Source of the DNA: Bradyrhizobium elkanii WSM2783 | GTDB taxonomy: Bacteria > Pseudomonadota > Alphaproteobacteria > Rhizobiales > Xanthobacteraceae | DNA: 64,000 nucleotides | Reading direction: 5' to 3' | Assembly (NCBI RefSeq): GCF_000472865.1 | Contig: NZ_AXAP01000045.1 | Location: 1-64,000, forward strand | Made by a program: the position numbers and the translations under genes | The notes under the pieces: generated by a model | What the model was told of the DNA's origin: nothing | Databases searched by the model: none | The model's input: only the letters and a program-made list of their open reading frames with translations | In this document: positions 9,601 to 17,976 of the stretch, piece after piece | How the letters are laid out: each line of letters opens with the position of its first letter | Position numbering within the stretch: position 1 is the stretch's first letter

Positions 9601-9840
9601 GCCGCCTTCGCGAACCGAGACATCGAGGCCGTTGTCGCGATAAAATCCCTTCTCGACCGCAGCGTAATACCCGGCGAACTGGAACTGATGTTTCCACTTC
9701 AATTGCAGCGACACCTGTTCGAGCGCGTGGGCCGGCGTGACCCGACCGCAGACAAGTTCGACCACGAGGCACAGCGCGAACAGCACGTCGCGCCCATGAC
9801 GCAACATTTGCGCTGCGGACATGTCGAGCCCTGCGCTCAT
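6658..9840 (-). CDS. NMT1-type binding protein fused to membrane sensor and class III adenylate/guanylate cyclase
   Basis: 1060 residues in an unusual order. A signal peptide (about 1-40) precedes an NMT1/THI5-type periplasmic binding domain (about 41-330, starting VSLQLKWKHQFQFAGYYAA). Two membrane helices follow (WAFLAVVAAILLSRILY; SGLFVLLSIPALIFILAY). Next come an extracytoplasmic dCache-like region (about 390-690), a third helix (VALIAALTGIELLLIHFF), a HAMP-like segment and a cyclase catalytic domain (about 800-960). Cyclase metal-binding Asp residues are seen in VLFTDLKDFS and GDGIMAFWG, and the Asn/Arg pair in GVNVAARLEG. A short TPR-like tail follows. It probably senses a thiamine-precursor-like or other small ligand and makes a cyclic nucleotide. 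It stands alone, convergent with the PQQ dehydrogenase. GAGG lies upstream of the ATG. Confidence 0.88.
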   Translation of the reverse strand: MSAGLDMSAAQMLRHGRDVLFALCLVVELVCGRVTPAHALEQVSLQLKWKHQFQFAGYYAAVEKGFYRDNGLDVSVREGGPGVDAGLEVAKGAADFGVCTTSVLVNSAERANNVVLAVIFQHSAAIILVLHRAGIHAVSELKGHALMDAPGSDDIAAMLKHEGVGYADLPRIAHSGNPRDLLSGKADAMVAYSTNEPYLFEEYGTPYLAFSPRAYGFDFYGDNLCTSKRQIAAHPERVAAFREASLRGWAYALAHKEEIADLIRGKYAAQKTQKALLFEAARTELLIEPHLTPIGQQSVARWNAIARAYVDLGMLDEAKLPEGLIYASDDQSWRSQMRDPRPWAFLAVVAAILLSRILYRRIAPAIGALRLSAAMSGLFVLLSIPALIFILAYNYWQNSATINATLNDVVAKTKRASIDDARGLINPVEATLELLASFAAEDPEIFKKEESRELLHEALTSAPQIDAVYVSLEDGYHRVVTRIDDDRRRSDPKIPATANWHSGYIDSFSGSPRRVRHRTFYDTWPHVVGSYDVGTIEDIRTLAGYQAAKDARALIIEGPRPNPDTGFPVIIVRVPIIKDGAFVGCASANITLNVLSQFLTSHRASPRSTTVIANPTDGTIISYPDPKKGVRLENDRLEMARLDTIDDPNVREAHRLQSDTNRDDFLFRSPQGGEEISASFARFPGSFGKPWEVITLTPTDDFIGTLKRTNRQMVALIAALTGIELLLIHFFSRRLSRPIECVSQDLRSVEDLTFSHGVATPSKIKEIKELQTAVKLFETSLRSFSSFVPLGIVRNLIKTGTPLTLGVEQRFMTVLFTDLKDFSTLSEQMAPNDLLAQLSHYFEVVSHAIAEESGTVDKFIGDGIMAFWGAPVHRDDDVLRGCCGAMRATRRMEQLNADWSKQGRPSLHLRIGLDCAEVLVGNVGSSERLSYTVMGDGVNVAARLEGINKNFGTTICISDSVVEAVGPEIVARPIRKVQVKGRKREFMIYELLGIKASDDPELRASDNAARLCDLTWDASLHFERGEFDQAARCYEGILTAFPDDPVAKSLLAMCSAKASA

Positions 9841-10212
9841 ATGTCAGCCTCGCAGGCAATGCCTGCCCTTCAGTCGCGAATTTGCCTCAAATAGACAAGT
9901 CTTGAGATAGCAGAGTCTGCATCAAGCCATACGGTACATCAAGCAAGGGGGGCCGGTGAGGCCGCTCCCAACACCTTATGGCAGCGCACCAATAATGCGT
10001 CAGTGACACTTCTGCTTCTGGGCCCCAAGCCACAATCGAATCGACGGGGAATGTCTGCCTCGCGCGCAGCGGCTGCAATCAGCGACTCGAACCGAATAGC
10101 GCCACACTTGTTACTCTCACCGTTCGATTTCCGCTGCCAACTTGCGGCGAATGGAATCGCGCCTCACGCCACGAGGCCGCGCATTCGTCCAAATCAGGAG
10201 GTTTCCGGAGCC
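9841..10212. other. Intergenic region, no gene seen
   Basis: This 372-bp spacer separates two divergent genes (the cyclase fusion and DUF899). The only landmark is the Shine-Dalgarno CAGGAGG just before 10213. The open frame that starts at 10003 is an upstream extension of the DUF899 gene without support. Confidence 0.6.
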
Positions 10213-11007
10213 ATGAACACGTCGACAGAGAACGGACGGAAAGGCAGCCAGCGCGCCATGCACACACCACCGGTCGTATCGCCGCGGGAGTGGGAAGCGG
10301 CCCGCCAGCAGTTGCTCGTGAAGGAGAAGGCGCAGACCCGCGCCCGTGACGCCCTCGCCGCCGAACGCCGGCGCATGCCGTGGATGGCGGTGGAGAAGTC
10401 GTATACGTTCGAGGGGCCTGCGGGCAAGGCGAGCCTGCTCGACCTGTTCGACGGCCGGCGTCAGCTCATCGTCTATCGCGCCTTCTTCGAGCCGGGCGTG
10501 TTCGGCTGGCCTGATCACGCCTGCCGCGGCTGCTCCATGGTGGCCGATCAGGTCGCCCACCTCGCCCATCTGAACGCCCGTGACACCACCCTCGTCTTCG
10601 TCTCACGCGCGCCGCAGGCGGACATCGCACGGCTGAAGGCGCGGATGGGCTGGCAGATGCCATGGTTCACCATCACTGATGGCTTCGACGCCGACTTCGG
10701 CGTCAACGAGTGGCACGGCACCAACGTGTTCTACCGCAACAGTGACCGCGTGTTCCGCACCTACTTCATCAACAACCGAGGCGACGAGCAGATGGGAGGC
10801 ACCTGGAACTATCTCGACATCACGCCGCTGGGCCGGCAGGAGGTCTGGGAGGACTCGCCCGAAGGCTATCCCCAGACCCCGACCTACAAGTGGTGGAACT
10901 GGCACGACAACTACGTCGCCGACGCCGCGCCCGACAAGACGTGGGTCGAAGTGTCCGATGCCGGAGAGAAAGCATTCCGGAACAAGGACGCCGGCACGCA
11001 GCAATGA
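10213..11007 (+). CDS. DUF899 family protein (thioredoxin-like fold)
   Basis: 264 residues. It matches the DUF899 family: REWEAARQQLLVKEK near the N-terminus, the FFEPGVFGWPDHACRGCSM core (about residues 95-113) and the WNYLDITPLGRQE / WWNWHDNY C-terminal signatures. The family has a thioredoxin-like fold with a conserved CxxC-like pair (here CRGC); no reaction is established. The ATG at 10213 has CAGGAGG about 8 nt upstream. It is convergent with the DUF992 gene, with only 16 bp between stops. Confidence 0.85.
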   Translation: MNTSTENGRKGSQRAMHTPPVVSPREWEAARQQLLVKEKAQTRARDALAAERRRMPWMAVEKSYTFEGPAGKASLLDLFDGRRQLIVYRAFFEPGVFGWPDHACRGCSMVADQVAHLAHLNARDTTLVFVSRAPQADIARLKARMGWQMPWFTITDGFDADFGVNEWHGTNVFYRNSDRVFRTYFINNRGDEQMGGTWNYLDITPLGRQEVWEDSPEGYPQTPTYKWWNWHDNYVADAAPDKTWVEVSDAGEKAFRNKDAGTQQ

Positions 11008-11023
11008 GCCGGGCTCGTTCCAG

Positions 11024-11539
11024 TCACTGAGCCCTGCGACGTGCAGGCGGCGCAGCGGTCGGCCGTAGCTCCATGTTGGATACGCCCGCCGCGATATTCA
11101 GGCCCGTCTGCGCCTGCACGGACAGCGGCTGCAAGGTGACCGTGCGGTCCGATCCTCCGACCAGGACGTTGGCGCCCACGCCGGCGCCGACCGTGCCGCC
11201 GGCGGTCGCCCCCACATAGGTTCCCGCCAACGCGCCGCGGCGCAGTGTCGTCGGCGCAAAAACCGCCCATGTCAGTTGGCCGCCGGATGTGGCGCCGATG
11301 TCGAGCCCGAGCGTGCTGACGGTGCCATCATAAGGCTCGCGTGCTCTGCCTCTCGCCGACGTAAGGATGCAGCTCAGCTGCCGCTGTCCCCCGACGATCA
11401 TCCCGACCCCTGGCGATATGCTGCAAGTGAGCGTGCCGACCTTCGTTCGCCCGGCCTCTTGAGCATTAGCCGGAGCGATGCCGAGCGCGAGCGCCAGGAC
11501 ACTTGCGGTTGCGATTCCGTTCAGCGTTGCTTTGTTCAT
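11024..11539 (-). CDS. DUF992 family secreted protein
   Basis: 171 residues. A signal peptide ends at PANAQE (about residue 28). The body carries the DUF992 signature VGTLTCSISPGVGMIVGG, then QLSCIL and a glycine-rich central stretch. The family is common in Rhizobiales, is exported, and has no assigned function. The ATG at 11539 (MNKATL) is preferred: the in-frame extension to 11650 would bury the signal peptide. Confidence 0.82.
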   Translation of the reverse strand: MNKATLNGIATASVLALALGIAPANAQEAGRTKVGTLTCSISPGVGMIVGGQRQLSCILTSARGRAREPYDGTVSTLGLDIGATSGGQLTWAVFAPTTLRRGALAGTYVGATAGGTVGAGVGANVLVGGSDRTVTLQPLSVQAQTGLNIAAGVSNMELRPTAAPPARRRAQ

Positions 11540-11705
11540 GGGTCGCCCTTCATTGAAGCATTCCAACGGCACCCTCAACGCGGACAATGTCGTGATGTTC
11601 CCGCTCCTCGCAACGTCGAGGTGTAAGCGCGTTTGGAAATCGCTGCACAAGACATTTGCAGCCGCGAATTGACTTCATTCGCTTGCCCGCGACTGCACGC
11701 TCATG

Positions 11706-11721
11706 ATGAACAGGTGTTCAT
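11706..11721. promoter_or_regulatory. Perfect inverted repeat upstream of a small gene
   Basis: ATGAACA-GG-TGTTCAT is a perfect 7+7 palindrome in the spacer between the DUF992 start and the small gene at 11803. Its form suits a dimeric repressor or activator, but no cognate regulator is adjacent. Confidence 0.4.
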
Positions 11722-11802
11722 GAGCGTGACCAAATCGTCACGGAAGTTTCGTTGAATGGCCTTGTCGATTGCTTACGTTTCTTTCGAAACGGAGGGCTTT
11801 CC

Positions 11803-12015
11803 ATGAAGCAATCGCAGCATCTCTTGGATAACGCGGTGATCTGTTCAAAGCTTGCAAAGCGGACGACTGACAAGCAGACGAAAACTTACTTCAAGCGCTT
11901 GGAAGATTCCTGGAGGGCTCTGGCGCGCGAGCAGGACTGGCTCGATGGAGAAATCGCTCCGGTCGAAGTATCCAGGCTTCGCCGCCGGACCGGCGTCGGG
12001 CAGTCGCTGTCGTGA
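11803..12015 (+). CDS. Small hypothetical protein
   Basis: 70 residues, hydrophilic and helical (ICSKLAKRTTDKQTKTYFKRLEDSWRAL is split here as ICSKLAKRTTDK and YFKRLEDSWRALA). Small proteins of this kind recur in Bradyrhizobium; none has a known role. The ATG at 11803 follows GGAGGG; the upstream open codons from 11752 lack a ribosome site. Confidence 0.65.
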   Translation: MKQSQHLLDNAVICSKLAKRTTDKQTKTYFKRLEDSWRALAREQDWLDGEIAPVEVSRLRRRTGVGQSLS

Positions 12016-12176
12016 CGCTGAACGGACTGAATTGGCTTCCTTGGTCGGCGAGATAGTCATGACCGTCTCGTCGACCAACCGACGCGAATAGCCGCTTCCG
12101 ATATTCGATCGACACATCGCGCGGCTCACGCGCGATGTGTTGCAGGACCAGACCCCGCCGTCATAGCGGGCTGCAT

Positions 12177-13727
12177 TCACTCGGTGCTCTCGCCTTGCAG
12201 CTCCGCCTTGAAGCCGTCGGTGTTTTCGAAATTCACCTTCACTTTGTCGCCGTCGAAGGTCAGCGCCCAGGTCTGAATTTCGCCATGCCCCAGGATCCGG
12301 CGCTCCATCACGAACGTATGGTCGCTGGTCCAGCGCCCTCTTGCGGCGTTGATCCCATACTGCGCCGGAGGGCTCTTGCGATAGGTTCCGTCCAGTCCGA
12401 CCAATCCTGTGAACCGGCCATCTGACTTGTCGGTATAGGTCGTGATCACCCAGGACGAATCCGTGTCGTAAAAATTCAGCGTGAAACTTTTCAACCGCAG
12501 CCTGTTGTCGAAGAAATGATAGACCTTTCCCGAAACCACCTTGGCCAGCTCCGGCGTGCCGCCGATGGCGCACGGTTTTTCGGCCGCGGCTCGGCGTATC
12601 GCGTCGGTTAACAACGCCTTGGCGAGGGGGTTCTCGGGCAGCGGCTTGTCGGATTTGACCGCGCCCGAGATGTCGTCGATCAGCCCGGAAATCGAATAGA
12701 ATTCGTTGTCCCGCAGGGCGCCGGTCATGACGACGATAACATCCAGCCTCGGTATGATCAGGATCAATTGCGAATGCCGGCCGCGCGCCATGTAGGCGCC
12801 CTTTTCGGGATAAGACCACCACAGGTTCGCATAGTGGAATCCAAACGTCGCGGCGACGGGCCCGGACTTCGCCCTCTCGACCCATGACGACGGGATAAGC
12901 TGTTTTCCCTCCCACTGCCCGTTGTGAAGATACAGGTAGCCGATCCTGGCCATGTCGTGCGGCGAGAGATACAGGCCCGCTTCGCCGTCCGACACACCCT
13001 GCGCATCCACATTTCCCCATCGGGCACTATGGATGCCGAGCGGTTCGAACAGCTCCTTCTTCGCAAAATCGAAGCCGCTCTGCCCGGACCTCCTGTTGAC
13101 GAGCGCGGACAGCAGATAAGGGTTGCCGCCATTGTAATTGAATGTGGCACCGGGCGCGCCAGCCATCGGCTGGTTCAGCACGAAGGCCGTCCGATCGGGG
13201 CTCTCGTACATCTTCATGATGGTCTCGCCGGGGCGATATGCCTTCTCCACCCATTCGATGCCTGACGTCATGTCGAGAAGGTTTTGCACCGTCATCGCCT
13301 TCTTCCGGTCATCGACGTCTTGGATTTGCTTGTCTGAAAACAGATCGATGACAGGGTGATCAACGCTATCAAGCTCGCCCTTTTGCAGCTCGATGGCGGT
13401 CAGCGTGCCGACGACGCTCTTGGTCACCGATCTCAAATCGTGGCTGATACCGGCGATGTACGGCGCATAGTAGACGTCAGCGACGATCTTTCCGTGGCGG
13501 ATGATCGTCAGGCTGTCTTGCTGATAAGTGCCGACATTCTCTATCAGCCGGACAAGACTAGCCGAGTCCATCCTCTGTTCTTCGGGGCTCGACGTCTGCC
13601 AGGATTTTGTCGGCCAGAGGACTTCCTGAGGACCTTCACCGTCAGTTGCGGCATCAAGCCGGTTGGATGCGCCATAAAACTGAAAGCTCGCGACCAACGC
13701 GACAAGCGTCAGCATCTTGAAACGCAT
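12177..13727 (-). CDS. Serine hydrolase of the beta-lactamase/penicillin-binding fold
   Basis: 516 residues with a signal peptide (MRFKMLTLVALVASFQFYG). The active-site SxxK is SVTK in DLRSVTKSVVG (about residue 105); YNGGN is the YxN-type motif and GRHSQ likely the third. This is the beta-lactamase class C/esterase-like family, usually peptidases or esterases rather than antibiotic hydrolases. After the catalytic domain (to about 375) comes a C-terminal beta-rich region of about 130 residues typical of lipocalin-like tails. The ATG at 13727 follows GGGAGGG; the frame opens six codons earlier. Substrate unknown. Confidence 0.82.
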   Translation of the reverse strand: MRFKMLTLVALVASFQFYGASNRLDAATDGEGPQEVLWPTKSWQTSSPEEQRMDSASLVRLIENVGTYQQDSLTIIRHGKIVADVYYAPYIAGISHDLRSVTKSVVGTLTAIELQKGELDSVDHPVIDLFSDKQIQDVDDRKKAMTVQNLLDMTSGIEWVEKAYRPGETIMKMYESPDRTAFVLNQPMAGAPGATFNYNGGNPYLLSALVNRRSGQSGFDFAKKELFEPLGIHSARWGNVDAQGVSDGEAGLYLSPHDMARIGYLYLHNGQWEGKQLIPSSWVERAKSGPVAATFGFHYANLWWSYPEKGAYMARGRHSQLILIIPRLDVIVVMTGALRDNEFYSISGLIDDISGAVKSDKPLPENPLAKALLTDAIRRAAAEKPCAIGGTPELAKVVSGKVYHFFDNRLRLKSFTLNFYDTDSSWVITTYTDKSDGRFTGLVGLDGTYRKSPPAQYGINAARGRWTSDHTFVMERRILGHGEIQTWALTFDGDKVKVNFENTDGFKAELQGESTE

Positions 13728-13898
13728 TCGACCCTCCCGGTTCACGCCTCTCGCCGAACCCTGCTCTTATCAATCATAGATTGAAATCTGCGCGAGATCG
13801 AGCCCGAATGAACGCAGGCTTGGCCATTGGCAGCTTGCGCGTCCCAGGCGTGCGAGTATACGCCCCGAACGATGATCCGGTGCAGACAGCGCCGGGCG

Positions 13899-14033
13899 TC
13901 AGATCCGAAATGAGTGCCTGATCTGCCTCAGCATTGACAGCGCAGCATCCGTGTAACGGCCTGCGTAGCAGTATTGATCGAACTGCGATGCACCAAGCAG
14001 CAGCAAGACCGCAATTGCGAAGCCCTTGAGCAT
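13899..14033 (-). CDS. Small exported or membrane-anchored protein (44 aa)
   Basis: 44 residues: MLKGFAIAVLLLLGASQF is a hydrophobic leader, followed by CYAGRYTDAALSMLRQIRH. The HCYxGRYTDA pattern with a SMLRQ tail recurs as a tiny gene in Bradyrhizobium. AAGGAGG lies 6 nt before the ATG at 14033, so translation is likely. Function unknown. Confidence 0.65.
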   Translation of the reverse strand: MLKGFAIAVLLLLGASQFDQYCYAGRYTDAALSMLRQIRHSFRI

Positions 14034-14551
14034 AGGGGCCTCCTTTGTGGAAGAGACCGCCAACCGGGCCGGTCCGGGTTTCAAATCATTCCGGAATTCG
14101 CTGTCGCTAAAGCATGATCCGGAAGCGTGACTACCGCCTCCCCGAAAAAATCATGCTCAAACTAAGAAGCTAAAGCGGGATCACAATTCGAGGAAAAGTC
14201 ATCACGCTTCAGTCGGCGACCACTTGCAATGACGAGAGGTTGGCAGGGATTCCTAGCCGAAAGCTGAATAAGCTTGGTTGACGGAAGAATACCGGAATCA
14301 CAGAGATACTTGCCCATTCGGCGTGGCCCCGAGCGCAGTGCGACGCGCCGCGGATGTCGCACAACTCCGCGGCAGGGCCCAATCGCCGCACCGCCGTCCG
14401 CCCACAAGCATATTCCGCACGGGCGCGCGATGCCGTAAGCTGGCGCTGCCAACCCTCGCCCGCGGAACCCCGATCGCAAGTCCCAGAACAAGCCGTTTCC
14501 TCGCTCCGACCGTCCGAGCCGTTGGCCCAAGCCGATATAACGGAGGAAGTC
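14034..14551. other. Intergenic region with dispersed repeat and SBP56 upstream DNA
   Basis: No gene is supported in this 518-bp stretch. It contains the palindromic repeat at 14109-14195 and the promoter region of the SBP56 gene, ending in CGGAGGAAGT before 14552. Overlapping long frames on both strands are composition artefacts. Confidence 0.55.
14109..14195. repeat. Rhizobiales-type dispersed palindromic repeat
   Basis: AAAGCATGATCCGGAAG at 14109 pairs with CCCCGAAAAAATCATGCT around 14141-14157, followed by a second element beginning TAAAGCGGGATCAC. This agatcatgct-type repeat is a frequent intergenic element in Bradyrhizobiaceae. It sits between divergent genes. Confidence 0.65.
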
Positions 14552-15958
14552 ATGACGATGAGACCGGACCCCACGTTCCATGCGTCGCCGAAGCTTGCCA
14601 TGGAAGCGCCGCCGGAGAATTTTGCCTACACGCTGTTGCTCAGCCCCGATTTCTCCAAGCCCGACGCGCTCGCGGTGATCGACGTCAAGCCGGGCTCAAA
14701 GACCTACAGCCAGATCGTTCATACCGTGACGATGCCGAACAAGGGCGATGAATTCCATCATTTCGGCTGGAACGCCTGTTCCTCCGCGCTGTCGCCGCTC
14801 ACGGGACATGCCTTTATCGAACGCCGCTATCTCATCATCCCGGGACTGCGATCTTCGCGCATCTATGTGATCGACACAAAGCCATCGCCGCTCGAGGCAA
14901 AGATTCACAAGATCATCGAGCCCGAGGAAGTGTTCGACAAGACCGGCTACTCGCGGCCGCACACGATCCATTGCGGGCCGGACGGCATTTATGTCTCGAC
15001 GCTGGGCGGTGGCGGCAAGGACGGCACCAAGGGGCCTCCCGGCATCTTCATCATGGACTGTGAAACCTTCGACGTGCTCGGACGCTGGGAGATCGATCGC
15101 GGCCCGCAGATGCTGCATTATGACTTCTGGTGGAATCTGCCGCGCGACTACATGGTGAGCAGCGAATGGGGGCTGCCGCCGCAATTCGAGAACGGCATCG
15201 TGCCGGAAGATCTGCTGTCGAACAAATACGGCCACAGGCTGCATTTCTGGGACCTTCGGGCCCGCCGCAACGTGCAGACCATCGATCTCGGCGCCAACCA
15301 CCAGATGGCGCTCGAGGTACGCCCCGCGCATGATCCCGTCAGGGAGTATGGCTTCGCCGGCGTCGTGGTCGACACCACCAACCTCGAAGGCTCGATCTGG
15401 ACCTGGTGGCGCGAGGGCGGCAAGTTCCACATCGAGAAGACGGCGACGATTCCCGCCGAGCCGGCGCCGAAGGAAAAACTGCCGCCGCTATTGCAGGGCT
15501 TCGGCGCGGTGCCGCCGCTGGTGACCGATATCGATCTGTCGATGGACGATCGTTTCCTCTACGTCGCCTGCTGGGGCACCGGCGAAATGCGCCAATACGA
15601 CGTCAGCGATCCCAGGAAGCCGAAACTTGCCGGCTCCGTGCATATCGGCGGCATCGCGCGCCGCACACCTCACCCCAATGGAAAAGCCTTCGCCGGCGGT
15701 CCGCAGATGGTCGAGATCAGCCGCGACGGCAAACGTGTGTACTGGACCAACTCGCTCTACTCGAGCTGGGACGACCAGTTCTATCCCGACGGCGTGCCGG
15801 GCGCCAAGGTGATGGCCAATGTCGGGCCGCAAGGCGGGCTGGAGCTCGCCCGCGACTACTTCGTGAGCTTCCCCGATGGCTACCGCGCGCATCAGATCCG
15901 CCTCGAAGGCGGCGACTGCTCGACGGACTCCTTCTGCTATCCGTCGGTCTGGAATTGA
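14552..15958 (+). CDS. mtoX: Selenium-binding protein SBP56 / methanethiol oxidase
   Basis: 468 residues, full length for SBP56. Hallmarks include HHFGWNACSSAL, the RPHTIHCGPDGIYVSTLGG stretch, HYDFWWNLPRDYMVSSEWG and a C-terminal ALWGHxx-like HQIRLEGGDCSTD. The bacterial enzymes oxidise methanethiol to formaldehyde, hydrogen sulfide and hydrogen peroxide and bind copper. Many methanethiol oxidases carry a signal peptide; none is seen here, so a cytoplasmic location is possible. The ATG at 14552 has CGGAGGAAGT upstream. It is translationally coupled to the next gene through TTGA. Gene symbol by homology only. Confidence 0.85.
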   Translation: MTMRPDPTFHASPKLAMEAPPENFAYTLLLSPDFSKPDALAVIDVKPGSKTYSQIVHTVTMPNKGDEFHHFGWNACSSALSPLTGHAFIERRYLIIPGLRSSRIYVIDTKPSPLEAKIHKIIEPEEVFDKTGYSRPHTIHCGPDGIYVSTLGGGGKDGTKGPPGIFIMDCETFDVLGRWEIDRGPQMLHYDFWWNLPRDYMVSSEWGLPPQFENGIVPEDLLSNKYGHRLHFWDLRARRNVQTIDLGANHQMALEVRPAHDPVREYGFAGVVVDTTNLEGSIWTWWREGGKFHIEKTATIPAEPAPKEKLPPLLQGFGAVPPLVTDIDLSMDDRFLYVACWGTGEMRQYDVSDPRKPKLAGSVHIGGIARRTPHPNGKAFAGGPQMVEISRDGKRVYWTNSLYSSWDDQFYPDGVPGAKVMANVGPQGGLELARDYFVSFPDGYRAHQIRLEGGDCSTDSFCYPSVWN

Positions 15959-16629
15959 ACGAAGCAGATACGCCCATCCTCTGGCTCTGGCTTGGCATCG
16001 TCGCGAGCGGCCTCTATCACGGGATCAATCCCGGCATGGGCTGGCCGCTCGCGGTCGCCGCGGGCCTGATGGAGAAATCCCCTCGTGCACTCGCAAGTGC
16101 GCTCTTGCCGCTGTCGGTCGGTCACCTCTTGGCAATGCTGCTGGTGCTGTTGCCGTTCGCGCTCCTGATCGCGCTGGTCGAGTGGCAGCGCCCGATCCAG
16201 GCCGGCGCCAGCCTGCTCGTCATCGTCTTTGGCGTCACGCGACTGCTCAGGCCTCGCCATCCGCGCGCACTGGCACGGATACCGCCGACACAACTTGGCC
16301 TGTGGTCGTTCGCGGTCGCGATCGCCCATGGCGCCGGGCTGATGATCCTGCCGCTCTATCTCGGGCTCTGCCTGCCTTCCGGCATCCATGACGGCCACGA
16401 GGCGGCGGCAGGCGTCGTCAACCAGAACCTCGCGATGGCGCTGCTGGTTGCCCTGGTCCACACCGCAGCCATGATCACCGCCGGCGGATGCCTGGCGTGG
16501 CTGGTGTATCGTTATCTCGGCGTGAGGTACGTGGCGAGAAGCTGGTTCAATCTGGAGACGGTCTGGGCCGTGAGCCTGGTCCTGGTCGGCGCCATCGCGC
16601 TCGCGATCAACCTGGCGGATTGGCACTGA
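15955..16629 (+). CDS. Multi-pass membrane protein coupled to SBP56
   Basis: 224 residues with about six membrane helices (ILWLWLGIVASGLYHG; ALLPLSVGHLLAMLLVLLPFALLIALV; and others). Histidine-containing helices (GLYHGINPGMGWPL, AIAHGAGLMILPLYLG, VALVHTAAMITAGG) recall the UreH/NicO/TauE-type small-ion transporter superfamily, but the match is weak. Start codon TTG at 15955 overlaps the SBP56 stop (TTGA), so the two are probably co-translated. A role in metal supply to SBP56 or in exporting a product is inference only. The much longer frame opening at 15406 is an antiframe extension through the SBP56 gene. Confidence 0.7.
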   Translation: MNEADTPILWLWLGIVASGLYHGINPGMGWPLAVAAGLMEKSPRALASALLPLSVGHLLAMLLVLLPFALLIALVEWQRPIQAGASLLVIVFGVTRLLRPRHPRALARIPPTQLGLWSFAVAIAHGAGLMILPLYLGLCLPSGIHDGHEAAAGVVNQNLAMALLVALVHTAAMITAGGCLAWLVYRYLGVRYVARSWFNLETVWAVSLVLVGAIALAINLADWH

Positions 16630-16764
16630 GGAACGTTGGAGGATTAGGTCAGTCCGGCTGACCAATCTACCAAGCGACTTGAAGGCTACTTGATGGACTG
16701 AACAGATGGGAGCAGTGTTCCCGACATGCTGCGCCTCGCGCCATTAAGCGATTCGGCCAAACGG

Positions 16765-17943
16765 ATGAACATCATGAGCGCCACGTCGATAAGCCGAATG
16801 GTCGTGCCGATGCTGGCATTTGCCATCGCCGGCGTCGTCGCGCTGTTCTTCCTCATTCCTCCCGCGCGGCAAACGCCATCGGTCGCAACCAGTTCCGCCA
16901 CGACGTCTGCGCCTGCAGCGCAGGATTCGGCATCGGACAAGCGCGATCAGGCACCATCGGCTCTATCGGCCCTGCAATCCGAGGCAGCCAACCTCGCAAC
17001 AGCGCTTACCGGCCTGCCTCCCGCGCCGGGTAGCAGCGACGGCACGCCGGAGTTCGACGTTGTCCGCATCGAGCCAACAGGCGAAGCCGTGATCGCGGGC
17101 CGGGCGACGCCGGGTGCGACGGTGGAGCTGCTCCGCAACGGCGAACTGCACGATCGCATCGTCGCCGATCAATCGGGACAATTCGCCATGATCCCGCGTC
17201 CGCTGCCGCCGGGGAATTACGATCTGACGCTGCGCGTCAAGCAGCCGGACGGCAAGGAGACCGCGTCCAAGCAGAGCGTCGCGGTGGCGCTCGAGCCTGC
17301 CGGGAAGGAACAGCCGATCGTAGCGCTGATAGCGCCGGATAAACCTGTGAAGGTGCTCTCGCAGGATCCCGCCCCGACGCCGGGGGCGGAGCGCGTGATC
17401 GTCGTGGAAGCGGTCGAGACCGAGCCGGGCGGAAAGCTCCGTGTCAGCGGTCGTGCGCATCCCGGCGCCGCGGTGAGGCTCTATCTCAACGACAGCTTTG
17501 TCGCCGCCGTGACGTCGGACGACAACGGTCGCCTCTCCGTCGCGATCAACGCCGGCGTGGCGGCGGGCAATTACCGGATCAGGCTGGACGAGGTGGAGGC
17601 TGCTTCGGGCGCCGTCCGCGCGCGTGCCGAGGTGCCGTTCAACGTTCCGAGCACATTGACCACTGCCTCCTTGCCGGCGCAGGCCAAGCCCTCGGAAGCT
17701 GCCCCGACCAAGCTGGCCGCTGCCCAGACGACCGCTCCGTCCGACAAGGGCTCGCCCTCCGCCGTGGTGGTGCCGAAGATCACGACCGCCACCGTCTCCC
17801 GCGGTGACAGCCTCTGGCGCATCAGCCAGCGCGCCTTCGGTGCGGGGCAACGCTATGCCGTCATCTACCGGGCGAACAAGGAACAGATCCGCAATCCCAA
17901 CCGCATCTATCCCGGCCAGGTCTTCGTCGTGCCGACGCACTGA
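16765..17943 (+). CDS. Membrane-anchored LysM protein with Ig-like repeats
   Basis: About 392 residues. One N-terminal membrane helix (MLAFAIAGVVALFFLIPPA) is followed by a low-complexity linker, two Ig-like/bacterial repeats (GEAVIAGRATPGATVELLRN, then GKLRVSGRAHPGAAVRLYLN) and a C-terminal LysM domain (VSRGDSLWRISQRAFGAGQ to NRIYPGQVFVVPTH). Such proteins bind peptidoglycan at the cell envelope and are typical of Bradyrhizobium. Possible starts are 16726, 16765 and 16774; none has a clear ribosome site, so the first 16 residues are uncertain. Confidence 0.8.
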   Translation: MNIMSATSISRMVVPMLAFAIAGVVALFFLIPPARQTPSVATSSATTSAPAAQDSASDKRDQAPSALSALQSEAANLATALTGLPPAPGSSDGTPEFDVVRIEPTGEAVIAGRATPGATVELLRNGELHDRIVADQSGQFAMIPRPLPPGNYDLTLRVKQPDGKETASKQSVAVALEPAGKEQPIVALIAPDKPVKVLSQDPAPTPGAERVIVVEAVETEPGGKLRVSGRAHPGAAVRLYLNDSFVAAVTSDDNGRLSVAINAGVAAGNYRIRLDEVEAASGAVRARAEVPFNVPSTLTTASLPAQAKPSEAAPTKLAAAQTTAPSDKGSPSAVVVPKITTATVSRGDSLWRISQRAFGAGQRYAVIYRANKEQIRNPNRIYPGQVFVVPTH

Positions 17944-17976
17944 AGGCCCGCCCGCGCGACGACGGGAGCTGCGGAC

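Noticed and set aside
11845..13020. 391-codon frame on the minus strand overlapping the serine hydrolase
   Set aside because: Out of frame with the hydrolase, no recognisable motif; a GC-rich shadow.
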